Origin: Allacma fusca
Taxonomy: Eukaryota; Arthropoda; Collembola; Symphypleona; Sminthuridae
NCBI GenBank assembly: GCA_947179485.1
Contig: OX359247.1
Location: 41,702,801 to 41,766,800 of the forward strand
DNA length: 64,000 nucleotides
Direction: 5' to 3'
A program made the position numbers and the translations under genes. This document shows positions 23,797 through 33,391 of the stretch, one piece after another (position 1 is the stretch's first letter; each line of letters starts with the position of its first letter). The notes beneath the pieces are model-generated. The model did not search any database. It had not been told where the DNA came from and saw only the letters and a program-made list of their open reading frames with translations.

Positions 23797-24524
23797 TATA
23801 GCTCCTTATCGAGTTCGAGTATACCGGCGAGTATCGAGTACGAGTTCGAGTCAAGTGCGGTCAAATTTTTGTGAATACTCGATACTTGAAATGGGTTTCG
23901 AGTACGGGTAACGAAGTTTCACATACTTACGAGTACGAGTATCAAACGAGTACGAGTCCAATAAAAATACTCATAAGGGTTATCGAGTTCGAGTACCACA
24001 TGCTCAATATATGAGTACGCGTACACGTGCACACAAGTGTTGCAAACTTTTGAATTTCCAGTAAAGAAACGAAGGCGCTAATATGAAATTATCACAAAAA
24101 ATCCAGCTTGGTGTCCAAGAGAATGTTGGGATGTCTTGATTCCTTGGATGGTAATTAAATTTACAGAGACACTTTACCAACTGCATGTTCAATTTAAAAT
24201 TTTGGGGGAATTACTTGTGAGAAATTAAATGAATCTAAAAAAATCACTGTTCAATTGTGGTCTTGTTATTATTAAATACTCGAGTATGAAGACTCGAGTC
24301 ACGGCACGAGTACGAGTACGGGATTTCGGTATTTACAGTTCCGTACTCGCGATTATGAAACAAGTTCGGGTTCTGAACTGGAACTCGGTCGCTTATTTCA
24401 AGTATTTTCCTGAGTAATCGTATATGTGGCGAGTACGGGTACCTTGGATTGGAGTCCATACTCGATGCTTCGATTTCGAGTACGAGTACGGTTCCGCAAG
24501 GTAATCACTCAATAAGGAGCTATA
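23797..24524. mobile_element. hAT-type MITE with CGAGTAC arrays
   Basis: Left end TATAGCTCCTTATCGAG and right end reverse complement TATAGCTCCTTATTGAG (one mismatch in 17), flanked by ATTATGGG (23789-23796 and 24525-24532). Degenerate CGAGTACGAGTTCGAG repeats fill the first 200 and last 250 bases. The unique middle (24010-24240) is non-coding. Confidence 0.85.
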
Positions 24525-25761
24525 ATTATGGGTCAATGCAAAGTAATGTACAGTAGCGACCCCTACTTTACTTGTGATTTTAGTGAGAATTCTTGCCTGT
24601 CTAAATTTGCACTCGACTCAAAGCCAGGGGTGAAATATCGGAAAAATAAAAATTACAATTAAAATACCTGCTTTAATTTAATTTCGATTTAGATTCCGAT
24701 TCTGATGTATCCAAATAATTAATTTTGAATTCCGATACCAATTAATTCAAATACTTTTAAATAATTCAGATTCCAATTCCGATTCTATGCATGTAACTTA
24801 TAATCCAAAGATGCTAGCATATCCTACTTGTAGGCCTATTTATAGGGTGCTAGCTATTTTCTGAAAAAATTGTAGGCAAAATAGGGTGCACTGATTTTCG
24901 CAGAAAAATGCCTATAAAATAGGAAATGCACGCCTGAATACAAGCGGTCATATAGGCATACATGTAGGCAGCACGAGAACACGCTTGTATGAAGGGAAAT
25001 ATGTAGGATGTACATATATATGTACATACAAAACATTATGTAGGGTGAAGGATTCTACCACAAAATATTTTTATTTATAATTTAAACTATAGATCAGTGC
25101 ATCGCATGGGTACAAAAATGCTGTACCTGGACCTGAACCAGGACCCAAATAGTGGGTACCGGCAAAAATCGTACCCAAACCCGTACCTGAATAAAAGTAC
25201 CCATTAAATAAATGTTGGTACCTGGACCTGATTATTTTTCAAGTAGTGCGTACCTGTACCTGAATTTTACCCGTACCCAAAATATACTCAATATATGGAC
25301 CTGTACCTGAAACATTTTCTTACGTACCTGTACCCAATCAGGTACTTTAAAAATGATTACTGTAAATGATTCAACATGATGACATTCGATGGTTTACGTC
25401 ACAGCAGTTACAAGCTAGACAAAATTCTGCCTCGTCATAATTTTTGCAATACTAGAGATGTTAATGGAAGTATAACTTCAATATCATCTGAGGTATTGCC
25501 ATGTGCAATTAAATCTTCCACTTCTTGGTCATCCTCCATAACCACAATATAACTTAACACCATTTTTACTGAATCACACGTGGAATTTGTAATTACACGA
25601 ACTTATTGCTGGCACACAAGCAAGTCAACAATCTCTATTGCACAAACGTATGCTTTTTTCAAAAATTGCGATGAAATCCTGAAAACACGCTGAATATCAA
25701 AACAAACCTGTAGGTCGGAGAGAGAGCCACATACTACACTAGATGCCTCGTAAGATGTATT

Positions 25762-26347
25762 GGGTCATTTCATGCCATTCCTGTAAGGTAAAAATGGTCA
25801 AAATTTTGATTTGCCTAATTCTTCAAAAACATGAAGCAGAGCATGTGCGTAGGAGGGACTGTGGGGGTGGTAGAGGCTTGTAACCAGCGGATCCCCGATA
25901 ACGGGTAAAAACGGGTAATTTCACGGAATCTAAAATATTTTTGTCCCTAGCAGTCCGATCCGGACCATTCTTTCGCTGAAATGACTGGAAATAAGTGGTG
26001 AACACAACGGTTTTTCAGAATTTCGAATTTCGAAAAACTAAGCTCAAAATTTTGAAAAAACCGGTTTTTGCTGCAAGTCCCGAACAAATCAACCGATTTT
26101 GACGATTCCGGTGCCAAACTGCAAGTTTTGCAGTGTAAAACACGTGTTTCCAAAATTATGAATTTCGAAAAAAAAACAAAATTTTGAAAAACTGGTTTTC
26201 GCCATAGTTATGACACTAGTAAACAGATTTTGATAATTCCAGTGCCAGACATAATGTTTCGCATTGTTGAACACAACGTTTGCCCAAATTTTTGAATTTC
26301 GAAAAAAATCAAAATTTTGAAATATTTGATTTTGTCGTATTCATGAA
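25762..26347 (+). repeat. Left terminal inverted repeat arm (586 bp)
   Basis: Starts GGGTCATTTCATGCC and ends ...GTCGTATTCATGAA; beyond it the two arms diverge abruptly. It contains several AAAATTTTGA-type palindromic blocks and a GC-rich block (AACGGGTAAAAACGGGTAA). Frames in it read identically in both arms only because the arms are copies; they are not genes. Confidence 0.9.
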
Positions 26348-26639
26348 ACTCGTGAAGTGACTTAGATAATGCGAACCCTAAAATTAGTTAGGACGTCAAA
26401 GGAACGAAATGATTTATGCACATATGTATAATTTTTAAAACACAAATCATATGCAGTTATAATAAAACGAGCGCTTTGTTTAAAATTCTGTCAATACATT
26501 TATTATATTTGTAATAATTTAAACATGTACATATGGTATATGCTGGAAGTGCTTGACGAACAACCCCACTCTATCGAACTATGTGTAATTGAATTTTCAA
26601 TATTTTGACAGACATAACAACTGGAACGTTACCAATGCA

Positions 26640-29279
26640 TTAACTTATATGATTAGCCAGAATCTCACTAATTCGATTAAATTCTGGTAATCCTAACTTG
26701 TACATTCTTCCTGGCGTAGACGTTACATCGGGAGCTTCAACTGGTCCTAGAAGGTGATATAGCTCCATGGAGTCTATTTTCGGAACTCTGGGCCAAGAAA
26801 AGCTGTTGCGGGATCCGCTGCGTTGCATAAAGTTAATGTCAACACTCTGCCCATCCAAATTTAACCCATGAACAATTCCAAGCTGGAACTTTCTGTTAAC
26901 CTCAACTGCGACATATGATCCATGTGCTGGAATCAGCGGCCTAGCAACTTCCTCCTCGAACAACGAAAATACCTCAGACCTCTCGGACGACGAAAAAACT
27001 CGAACCTCTACCTGTGAACCAGAGATTGGTTTGAAAGCGTGGCATCGTTGTATGCCACAAATTCGACTTGCCTCGCCATATCTATTTTCCAGTCTTTCAA
27101 CCATTGCCTGAACCTCAGCATTTGTGACTAAAAGGATCTCCATTGTTGGAGAATCACACCATTTTCTTTGACAAAAATCTACCATTTCATGTGCTTCGCG
27201 TAAGAAATTACCCGGTTGAAGACTACAAACGGGTAGCACGCTTCACTACCGCCGCGATACCATCGCACTGCGATTTGCCATGAGCGGTCGCAGTATTGTG
27301 CCACTCAGCGGATAATCCAAAATCCCCCTGGAATTTTACGAGGTTACCGATATTCTTAAAGTTTTTGTATTGTGCGGCGCTGCCGTCAGATACAAAGTAT
27401 ACGTGTGTTATCATTGGAAAGTCTCGTTTAATTAATGGCACAACTTTGGTCAAAAAAGCAAAAAAGGCAGTAGAGTTATGTACTAGGTCGTCGCTGATGA
27501 GTGTAGGACTTATACAACATTTTTTCTTCCACTTTATTATAATAATAAACACAAAATGGGTGAACAGTGCATTGACGGGGAGAAAAATGTGTACTTTGTA
27601 TGTCTCTGTGGCTTGTAAAAGCATAGTTCATCCCAAAGTCCACCTGGCATATAATGCTCTCCTCCGTCTCTATTCGAATGTACAAATCTTTCAGAAACTT
27701 AGACTGCTTGTTGTTAACGAAATGATGAAATCCAATTTTTGGAATCATAGCGTCAAATCTATCAATGAAATCTACTTGGCTTTCGCGGATTTCCTTCAAA
27801 TGTGCACGATCAGTGCTTTCCCACAGATGAAAAATGACGTCCTCGTCAATGTTTGTGCGGATATACTGATGTAGAGAATCATATTTAGGGCATTCTGAGC
27901 AGAATCCCAGATAACATTCGTCCGTTGAGGGATTGCAAAAATAAGTCTCCAGAAATGTCTTTGTGCCTTGTGAATATCCTATCACATCACACAGGATTTT
28001 AAAATTCTCGTGAATAACACAAACACAAGTGGTGTGATGCCCACGTATTCCTGGCCACACGCACTCTCGTGGTCGTAGTAGTGAAAACTTCGTAATACCA
28101 AGTTTGACTTGCGGATGTAAGTTACAGAATTCGCGATACAGCTCCTCTAATTTCATCAGAATCCATCTTTGTGCTACACGTTCTTTAACACCATAGTCCT
28201 GTAGAACCTGCACAGTTCGCCGTGCTTCCGGTAGAACTCGACTGTTCGTATCATCCATTAAAAACCAATAACAAGATTTCGGGTTCCGGAATCTAGTGGA
28301 CGTCCAGCATCTTTTGGTGGTGGAGCAACAAATGGGCCGAATCTAGTTTTAAGTTTCGATGCCTCGCGTGCTTCATATGTGGTACATTTAAAATGCAAAA
28401 TAACATCAGCAATGGTCATGTCTGGAGGTGAACAGGTCAGATTAAGATATGTTTCTCTTCGTGTTGTTAATTCTTTGAACCGCTCAGGTAGCACCGATTT
28501 AAGACGGCTGCACCAACTACACTTAGTTCTCGGTGAAAGTGGAAATTTATTTCTGGTTACACGCTCTACTTTCCTTTTCAGTGCATCTGTTGCCTTGACA
28601 ATCTTTCTCCCGAGAGCACCTCGACTAGCTACATGGTGACGTTTAAGCGGAGTCTCACCAAGCGACCTCAGGCTTGCGTTTAAATCGTCTAATTCGTATT
28701 CTGAAGGAATCGACGATACAGTTGCTGTAACAGATTCTTCTTCGTCATCAAAATCGACAAGGGTAGGTATGGGATCCGGTAAAGTGGGACATGTAAATTT
28801 TGGAACTCTTTGCCATGAGCTGCAGCCGGGAGTAGGTTCTGGACACTTTGGATTAATGACGTCTTGTATTTCTGTTTTCGGCACCCTGTGAATTGATGAG
28901 GTTGGCGTATATGTGGAGGTGGGAAGTGGTCTTGGTGCTATAATATTTATAATACTTGGCATTTCATGTGGCTGCGCTTCGACATGCTGCGGTGATGACG
29001 TTGCTGTTGGCGAACCTGCCAAGTTAACATCGGGTTGTTGTGGTGACAACACCTCCAGGATATTCGGTTGCGGCTCTGCCTGTCAGGCACCCGTTGAAAT
29101 AGCCTCGTGCATCTCTCTCCAACAGCTGATGCACAACACAGTTGACCCACTTGAAGAGCCATTCCAGTGTGATCCTGTGCGTTCTGTTGCAAGGATTCTG
29201 TTATGATATTTGTAGCTTGTCGTTTTGAGTGTCCTGAGTAATTCTTAGGATTGCAGCAAATGAACTTACGTTTCCCCAT
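26640..29279 (-). pseudogene. DDE-like transposase gene of the long-TIR element, three frame breaks
   Basis: Pieces in order: MGKRKFICCNPKNYSGHSKR start (29279); a Pro/Ser-rich linker; CSWCSRLKSVLPERFKEL; then DAGRPLDSGTRNLVIGF ending 28261; a conserved block from MDDTNSRVLP (28258) through FSLLRPRECVWPG and HHTTCVCVIHENFKILCD; CQVDFGMNYAF; FVSDGSAAQYKNFKN; AEWHNTATAHGKSQCDG; and a C-terminal piece 26640-27239. VDF-, SDG- and AEW- are good candidates for the DDE/D catalytic acids. The family (SDG..QYKN...AEWxFFATSHGKxPCDGIGG) is common in arthropods and cnidarians, from memory, and its superfamily is uncertain to me. Frames change at 28258 (one base short in a T5 run), near 27495 and near 27237. 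A probable 71-bp intron (29150-29080, GTGGGT...ACAG, phase 0) joins the first two frames. AATAAA lies on the minus strand at 26504-26499. Confidence 0.75.
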
Positions 29280-29809
29280 TTTACAAAAGGTTCGAAAAAC
29301 TAGTTCACAGAAGGAAAAGTTAGAAGTAACGTAAAATTAAACAAACTCGAAGCGTGTGTTAGAACTAACTGGGACGTTCCTTACAGAGGCAACACAAGAT
29401 TTGGTACTGAGTTTCCTGTATACAGTGACAATTCACGAAGTAGAGCTTAACAGCGCCAAAATAATTTCATCGGGGGCAGCTCCTTTCTATTCTGAAAGTG
29501 CTCAAGACTAATGATTACATTATTCCAGTATTCCTGAGTGAGTCACAACTGATGTCTACGAAAAGTTCTTTCGAACAGTAAACAAGAATAGACAAGAAAG
29601 CTCGGATGACCTGGAATACATTTCTAAAATAAATATTTTTTATGCATGAGTAATTACCGATGCAGTAGTTTGCGCAGTACATATCCCGTAGTATGTAAGT
29701 TCATGTGGGTGCGTTTACTATAAATGTGGACTGTGATATCACAAAATCGCCAGTTCCGCTTTTTCAGACCAAGTCGTGTGCAACTAACTTAGACTAATAA
29801 TTTTTAACA
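29280..29809. promoter_or_regulatory. Divergent promoter region between transposase and membrane gene A
   Basis: This 530-bp spacer separates the minus-strand transposase start (29279) from the plus-strand ATG at 29810. For the plus gene, TATAAAT is at 29719-29725 and an initiator-like CAGTT has its A at 29752, about 33 bases downstream. I saw no equally clear TATA box on the minus strand. Confidence 0.55.
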
Positions 29810-30402
29810 ATGCTATCAACTTTGCTGTTGTTAGGGCTTCTGAAATTAACGTTAGCAAACATGTACGTTGACTACGTGGATATTCCAGTAACCGCAGATA
29901 TCAGTCGTGTTAGCACCGAGAGTTCAATTGTTCGATTTTACGACGAGGCAGTTACGGATGCAAACAAGGTCGTTAATTTCGCTGTTGCTACTGAACAAAA
30001 AACTTTAAAAACTTCGAAAAAGTCGGCGAAGTCGCAGAAAAAGTAAGTGATGCAGTTGAATCGCTCCGGATACCTTGTTGAAGACATACGAGTTTGTTGT
30101 GTGAGTACCAATACGCAATCGTTTTTAGCATTTTAAATGTATTATTTCATGAATTAATTGTATAACATTTTTAGTCGGTGGGCTAAAGCTGGAATTATTG
30201 TCGTGGTCATTATTGCTCTGCTCGGTATCTTGTGTGTACTTGGCAAGTACTTCTCGTTTGTGAAAACGTGAGTCAAGTATTCTTAAACATCTGAATTCAT
30301 ATTTACACTACTTTCTCTTATGTCTATAATGAGGTAACATTTTTTTCGTATTCCAGCATATTCCGATCCCGTCATCAACCTCATACCTCTCAAGTTGTAT
30401 GA
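29810..30402 (+). CDS. Membrane mini-protein A (signal peptide, one TM), three exons
   Basis: Exons 29810-30042, 30175-30267 and 30357-30402; introns GTAAGT...TTTTTAG and GTGAGT...TTCCAG, both phase 2. The 123-residue product starts MLSTLLLLGLLKLTLA, a classic cleavable signal. About 60 residues of ectodomain are followed by a Lys/Ser-rich juxtamembrane stretch (KTLKTSKKSAKSQK) and a TM helix (AGIIVVVIIALLGILCVLG). The tail is KYFSFVKT to ...PHTSQVV. Topology should be type I (N outside). It is a paralogue of gene B: exon 2 is exactly 93 nt in both, with matching ends (YFSFVK/YFNFVK) and C termini (QVV/AVV). It has its own TATA box. I do not recognise a known family. Function could be host-membrane related, or an accessory of the element; this is not known. 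Confidence 0.75.
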
Positions 30403-30457
30403 CTCAGTGGGTACATGGGTGGTCGAAGTTATTATTAAGTGCTACCCTTTTCGTGAA

Positions 30458-30493
30458 TATAAAAGACTGCGCTGCGGTGTGTTTTTTCAGTTG
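30458..30493 (+). promoter_or_regulatory. Core promoter of membrane mini-gene B
   Basis: TATAAAAG at 30458-30465 followed by a TCAGTTG arthropod-type initiator with its A at 30489, 31 bases from the first T of the TATA box. Translation starts at 30545. It lies only 56 bases past the stop of gene A, so B has its own transcription start rather than being read through. Confidence 0.65.
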
Positions 30494-30544
30494 TATTGTT
30501 CGACCTTGTAGTTGTATTTTTTATTACTTTCTCATTCGGGCAGA

Positions 30545-30948
30545 ATGAAGTTGTGTAAATTTATAATTTTTTCTGCATTTGTAAACATTTGCTGGGCATT
30601 TGACTGGCCTGACGTAACAGTTAAATTGGAGGATTTGATAACATTCCCAATGTAAGTATCTAACTGAAGTAACTATTCACAAAACAATTTTTGCAGCATG
30701 TGTAATAAATATTTAACTTGTTTCAGACGGGCTGTGGAATTTTTCGTTGCGGCAGTACTGTTAATTCTTGTCATTTTAATTTTCAGGAAATTAAAACAGT
30801 ATTTCAATTTCGTGAAGCAGTAAGTGTAATTTCGTTAGTTGTAAATTCGTAGTTTGTACTGAAGTAGTTTCGGCGCAATACCGAATAAGTACTGAAACTA
30901 TTATTCTGAAATTGTAGGCATAGTAATACCCAGCCTGCAGTAGTGTGA
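30545..30948 (+). CDS. Membrane mini-protein B (signal peptide, one TM), three exons
   Basis: Exons 30545-30651, 30727-30819 and 30918-30948; introns GTAAGT...TTTCAG and GTAAGT...TTGTAG, both phase 2, at the same places as in gene A. The 76-residue product has a signal peptide (MKLCKFIIFSAFVNICWA). The ectodomain is only about 18 residues (FDWPDVTVKLEDLITFPI), followed by a TM helix (AAVLLILVILIF). A basic stop-transfer RKLK, then QYFNFVKQ and a tail ending QPAVV complete it. AATAAA is at 31157-31162. It is a tandem duplicate of gene A that has kept the TM/tail exons and lost most of the ectodomain. Family unknown. A hydrophobic C-terminal VV in both could be a PDZ-type ligand or an ER-exit signal; this is inference. 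Confidence 0.75.
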
Positions 30949-31515
30949 TTTCTGTTGTCCTGGAATTTATTGACCACTCCTGGCAATCACATGTGGACGA
31001 AATAATTTTTGTTGACCAAGAATTAGTTATGTTTTGACTCTGTTTACATTACTTGTTTGCGCTCTTTTTAAATATTGCCAAATTATCTGACTTTATTGAT
31101 GTCTCTATTCGTGTATGTAAAAAAATATGCGGTTTATACTAAGATACATTGCTGAGAATAAATTCTTCATCTGAAAGGCTAATGCTTTCACTGTTGTACA
31201 TTTCTGAGTTTGTTTAGGCCTAATGTCTTGTCGTTGACCATGTACGTATTCATATTTGTCCATTTTCAAACACAAATTGTTAATGTGCAATAAGCCATGA
31301 AATACATTTGCGAAATCATACCTTCCTACATTACAATTATGGTAGTTTACGTTTCCACATTCAAGCCCGTCAAAATCAGAGTTGTGCTGTTCCTGTTTAT
31401 GTTTTTGAAAATTGTAATATATTTTGTGCAGATATTCACATTTTTGAAAATATGTTGTGTTCTACAATGCAAACCTTTATTTTAGAGTTGGTATAATCCA
31501 AGTCACTTTATTATA
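30949..31515. other. 3' flank of gene B inside the transposon
   Basis: Contains the AATAAA of gene B and AT-rich DNA up to the right arm. Short frames at 31105-31496 lack support. Confidence 0.4.
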
Positions 31516-32102
31516 TTCATGAATACGACAAAATCAAATTTTTCAAAATTTTGATTTTTTTTCGAAATTCAAAAATTTGGGCAAACGTTGTGTTCAACAA
31601 TGCGAAACATTATGTTTGGCACTGGAATTATCAAAATCTGTTTACTAGTGTCATAACTATGGCGAAAACCAGTTTTTCAAAATTTTGTTTTTTTTTCGAA
31701 ATTCATAATTTTGGAAACACGTGTTTTACACTGCAAAACTTGCAGTTTGGCACCGGAATCGTCAAAATCGGTTGATTTGTTCGGGACTTGCAGCAAAAAC
31801 CGGTTTTTTCAAAATTTTGAGCTTAGTTTTTCGAAATTCGAAATTCTGAAAAACCGTTGTGTTCACCACTTATTTCCAGTCATTTCAGCGAAAGAATGGT
31901 CCGGATCGGACTGCTAGGGACAAAAATATTTTAGATTCCGTGAAATTACCCGTTTTTACCCGTTATCGGGGATCCGCTGGTTACAAGCCTCTACCACCCC
32001 CACAGTCCCTCCTACGCACATGCTCTGCTTCACGTTTTTGAAGAATTAGGCAAATCAAAATTTTGACCATTTTTACCTTACAGGAATGGCATGAAATGAC
32101 CC
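31516..32102 (-). repeat. Right terminal inverted repeat arm (587 bp)
   Basis: Inverted copy of 25762-26347. Differences seen: AT versus GT in the AAAAAC[A/G]TGAAGC block, GCCA[G/A]ACA, one extra A in a poly-A run, and GAA[T/A]ATTT near the inner edge. Ends GGCATGAAATGACCC at 32102. Confidence 0.9.
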
Positions 32103-33391
32103 TTTACTGATTGTAAAAGTACCCACATTTGCAGGTATTAGTTTGTCAGGTCCAGGAATATTGAAAGTTTGTACCTGTTCCTGTCAGGTACAACCCAAAA
32201 AATTCCAAGTTTGTACCTGTACCCAACACCTGGTTTTGTACCCAAAATTTGGGTACATATAGCTGGTACCCATAAAGTACCCATTCAGTTTGGGTACTTA
32301 AACAGAGTACCCATTTTGGACCTGGACCTGTACCTGTACCCAAATACTCAGGTACTACCCGTACCCATGCGATGCACTACTATAGATTACTAATGTTACA
32401 TTATTGATTATGGAAGTTTTCTCTCAATGCGAACCAAAACGATTTTCAAGTGTTGGAAGATCAGGCTACTGCAGGAACGTCTGAGATTTCCCATTCAAAA
32501 TAATATGCATACAGAACTAAGAACATCTACATATGTGTATTGTATGTGATTGCTCGATCGCTCATACTTACTGTAACGTGCAATACGAGTTTTCACATAA
32601 TGCATGAGTAACATTAATTTTGTAGAAGTAGATACACAGAATCAGTTTGTTTAAAAATGTGACTACACAATAGCAAAGCAGGTAGTATGAAACAATTGCT
32701 TTAGTTTAGCATCTTTGTTATAATCTATTGTTATTTTTGTCATTTTTAAGTCATTCGACCACATCATTTAAACTGTTTGTTTACTCGAACAAACAACATG
32801 TTTTGCAGGGATTACTCCGGAAGCTGACCTAGGTTATAGTGTTAAATTAAACTTAATGCAGAGAAAAGTCTTCCCGCATTAACCTAAGTCTCTGGAATGC
32901 TCAAGATTATTGATGTTACTTGCTGGAGAGTTTCACAAAATTCTGAATCATTCCACCACTTGAACAAATTAAATCATTTGTCCTTTGTGTGGTCCATAGT
33001 TGTTCCACAGAATACGTTGGAACATCTTTCATTTTTTTTGTATTTCTAAATTTTGATTATATTGGTAGGAATTACGAACACATGATTCCGCCTTTCTTTT
33101 CATTTTTATTACTACGATAAAGAACTGTTTGCGCAAAAAAGAAGTGTAAAGTGTACAAGGTAGAAGTACTATAAAAGGTCGTAAAGGGATCTTTATGGCT
33201 GTCTACTGCAATATCAGAAATGGAATCGGAATTCATTGGAATATCATTAAATTCTAATACCAATACCGATACTTACTTTCTAATTCTGATTAGAATTCCA
33301 ATACCTAATTTTACAGTATTTTTAATTCCGATTCTAATGAAATTTTCGGATTCTTTTTCGATTCCGATTCCAATTCCGATTTTCAACCCTA

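Larger units (their letters stand above)
25762..32102. mobile_element. 6341-bp long-TIR transposon carrying transposase and two membrane mini-genes
   Basis: Left arm 25762-26347 and right arm 31516-32102 are inverted copies of about 587 bp beginning GGGTCATTTCATGCCATTCC. By eye I count only about four differences: two substitutions near the ends of conserved blocks, one extra A in a homopolymer, and one near the inner edge. That is above 99% identity. Between them lie a minus-strand transposase-like gene (26640-29279) and two plus-strand spliced genes (29810-30402, 30545-30948). No clear target duplication (flanks ATGTATT and TTTACTG), so the superfamily is not assigned. Confidence 0.85.
25095..32379. 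mobile_element. hAT-type element with CCTGTACCC arrays, third layer of nest
   Basis: Left end CAGTGCATCGCATGGGTAC and right end reverse complement TAGTGCATCGCATGGGTAC (18 of 19 identical), flanked by CTATAGAT at 25087-25094 and 32380-32387. Arrays of GTACCTGGACCTG/GGGTAC variants run inward (25110-25345 and 32130-32365). The original middle is about 400 bases around 25345-25760. The 6.3-kb long-TIR element sits between the arms. Confidence 0.88.
24806..32717. mobile_element. hAT-type element (CAAAGATGCTA), second layer of nest
   Basis: Ends CAAAGATGCTAGC and (reverse complement) CAAAGATGCTAAA, flanked by TTATAATC at 24798-24805 and 32718-32725. Without its insert the element is about 619 bp. 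A sister copy at 38007-38876 shares the TAGGC-type left arm (24810-25060 versus 38010-38230) and the right-hand unique part (32405-32690 versus 38240-38520). That independently shows the two halves here once were contiguous. Confidence 0.85.
24625..33391. mobile_element. Outermost element of nest, ATTCCG arrays
   Basis: Left end CAGGGGTGAAATATCGGAA at 24625; right end reverse complement TAGGGTTGAAAATCGGAA at 33391. Both are followed inward by ATTCCGATTC/CCAATTCCG arrays (24680-24785 and 33218-33380). Similar ends and arrays support one element split by later insertions. A clean 8-bp duplication was not found (only AAGC-type similarity), so this layer is the least certain of the nest. Confidence 0.5.

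Noticed and set aside
25823..26274. Minus-strand frames in the left arm repeated at 31551-32041
   Set aside because: Identical because the arms are inverted copies; no start context, motif or conservation beyond DNA identity.
28250..28262. Canonical -1 frameshift heptamer at the first transposase break
   Set aside because: The GGTTTTTAATG context does not fit X XXY YYZ in the zero frame; a simple one-base deletion is more likely.
28379..29206. Plus-strand frames opposite the transposase
   Set aside because: Shadows of the minus-strand transposase-like gene, which has recognisable motifs.
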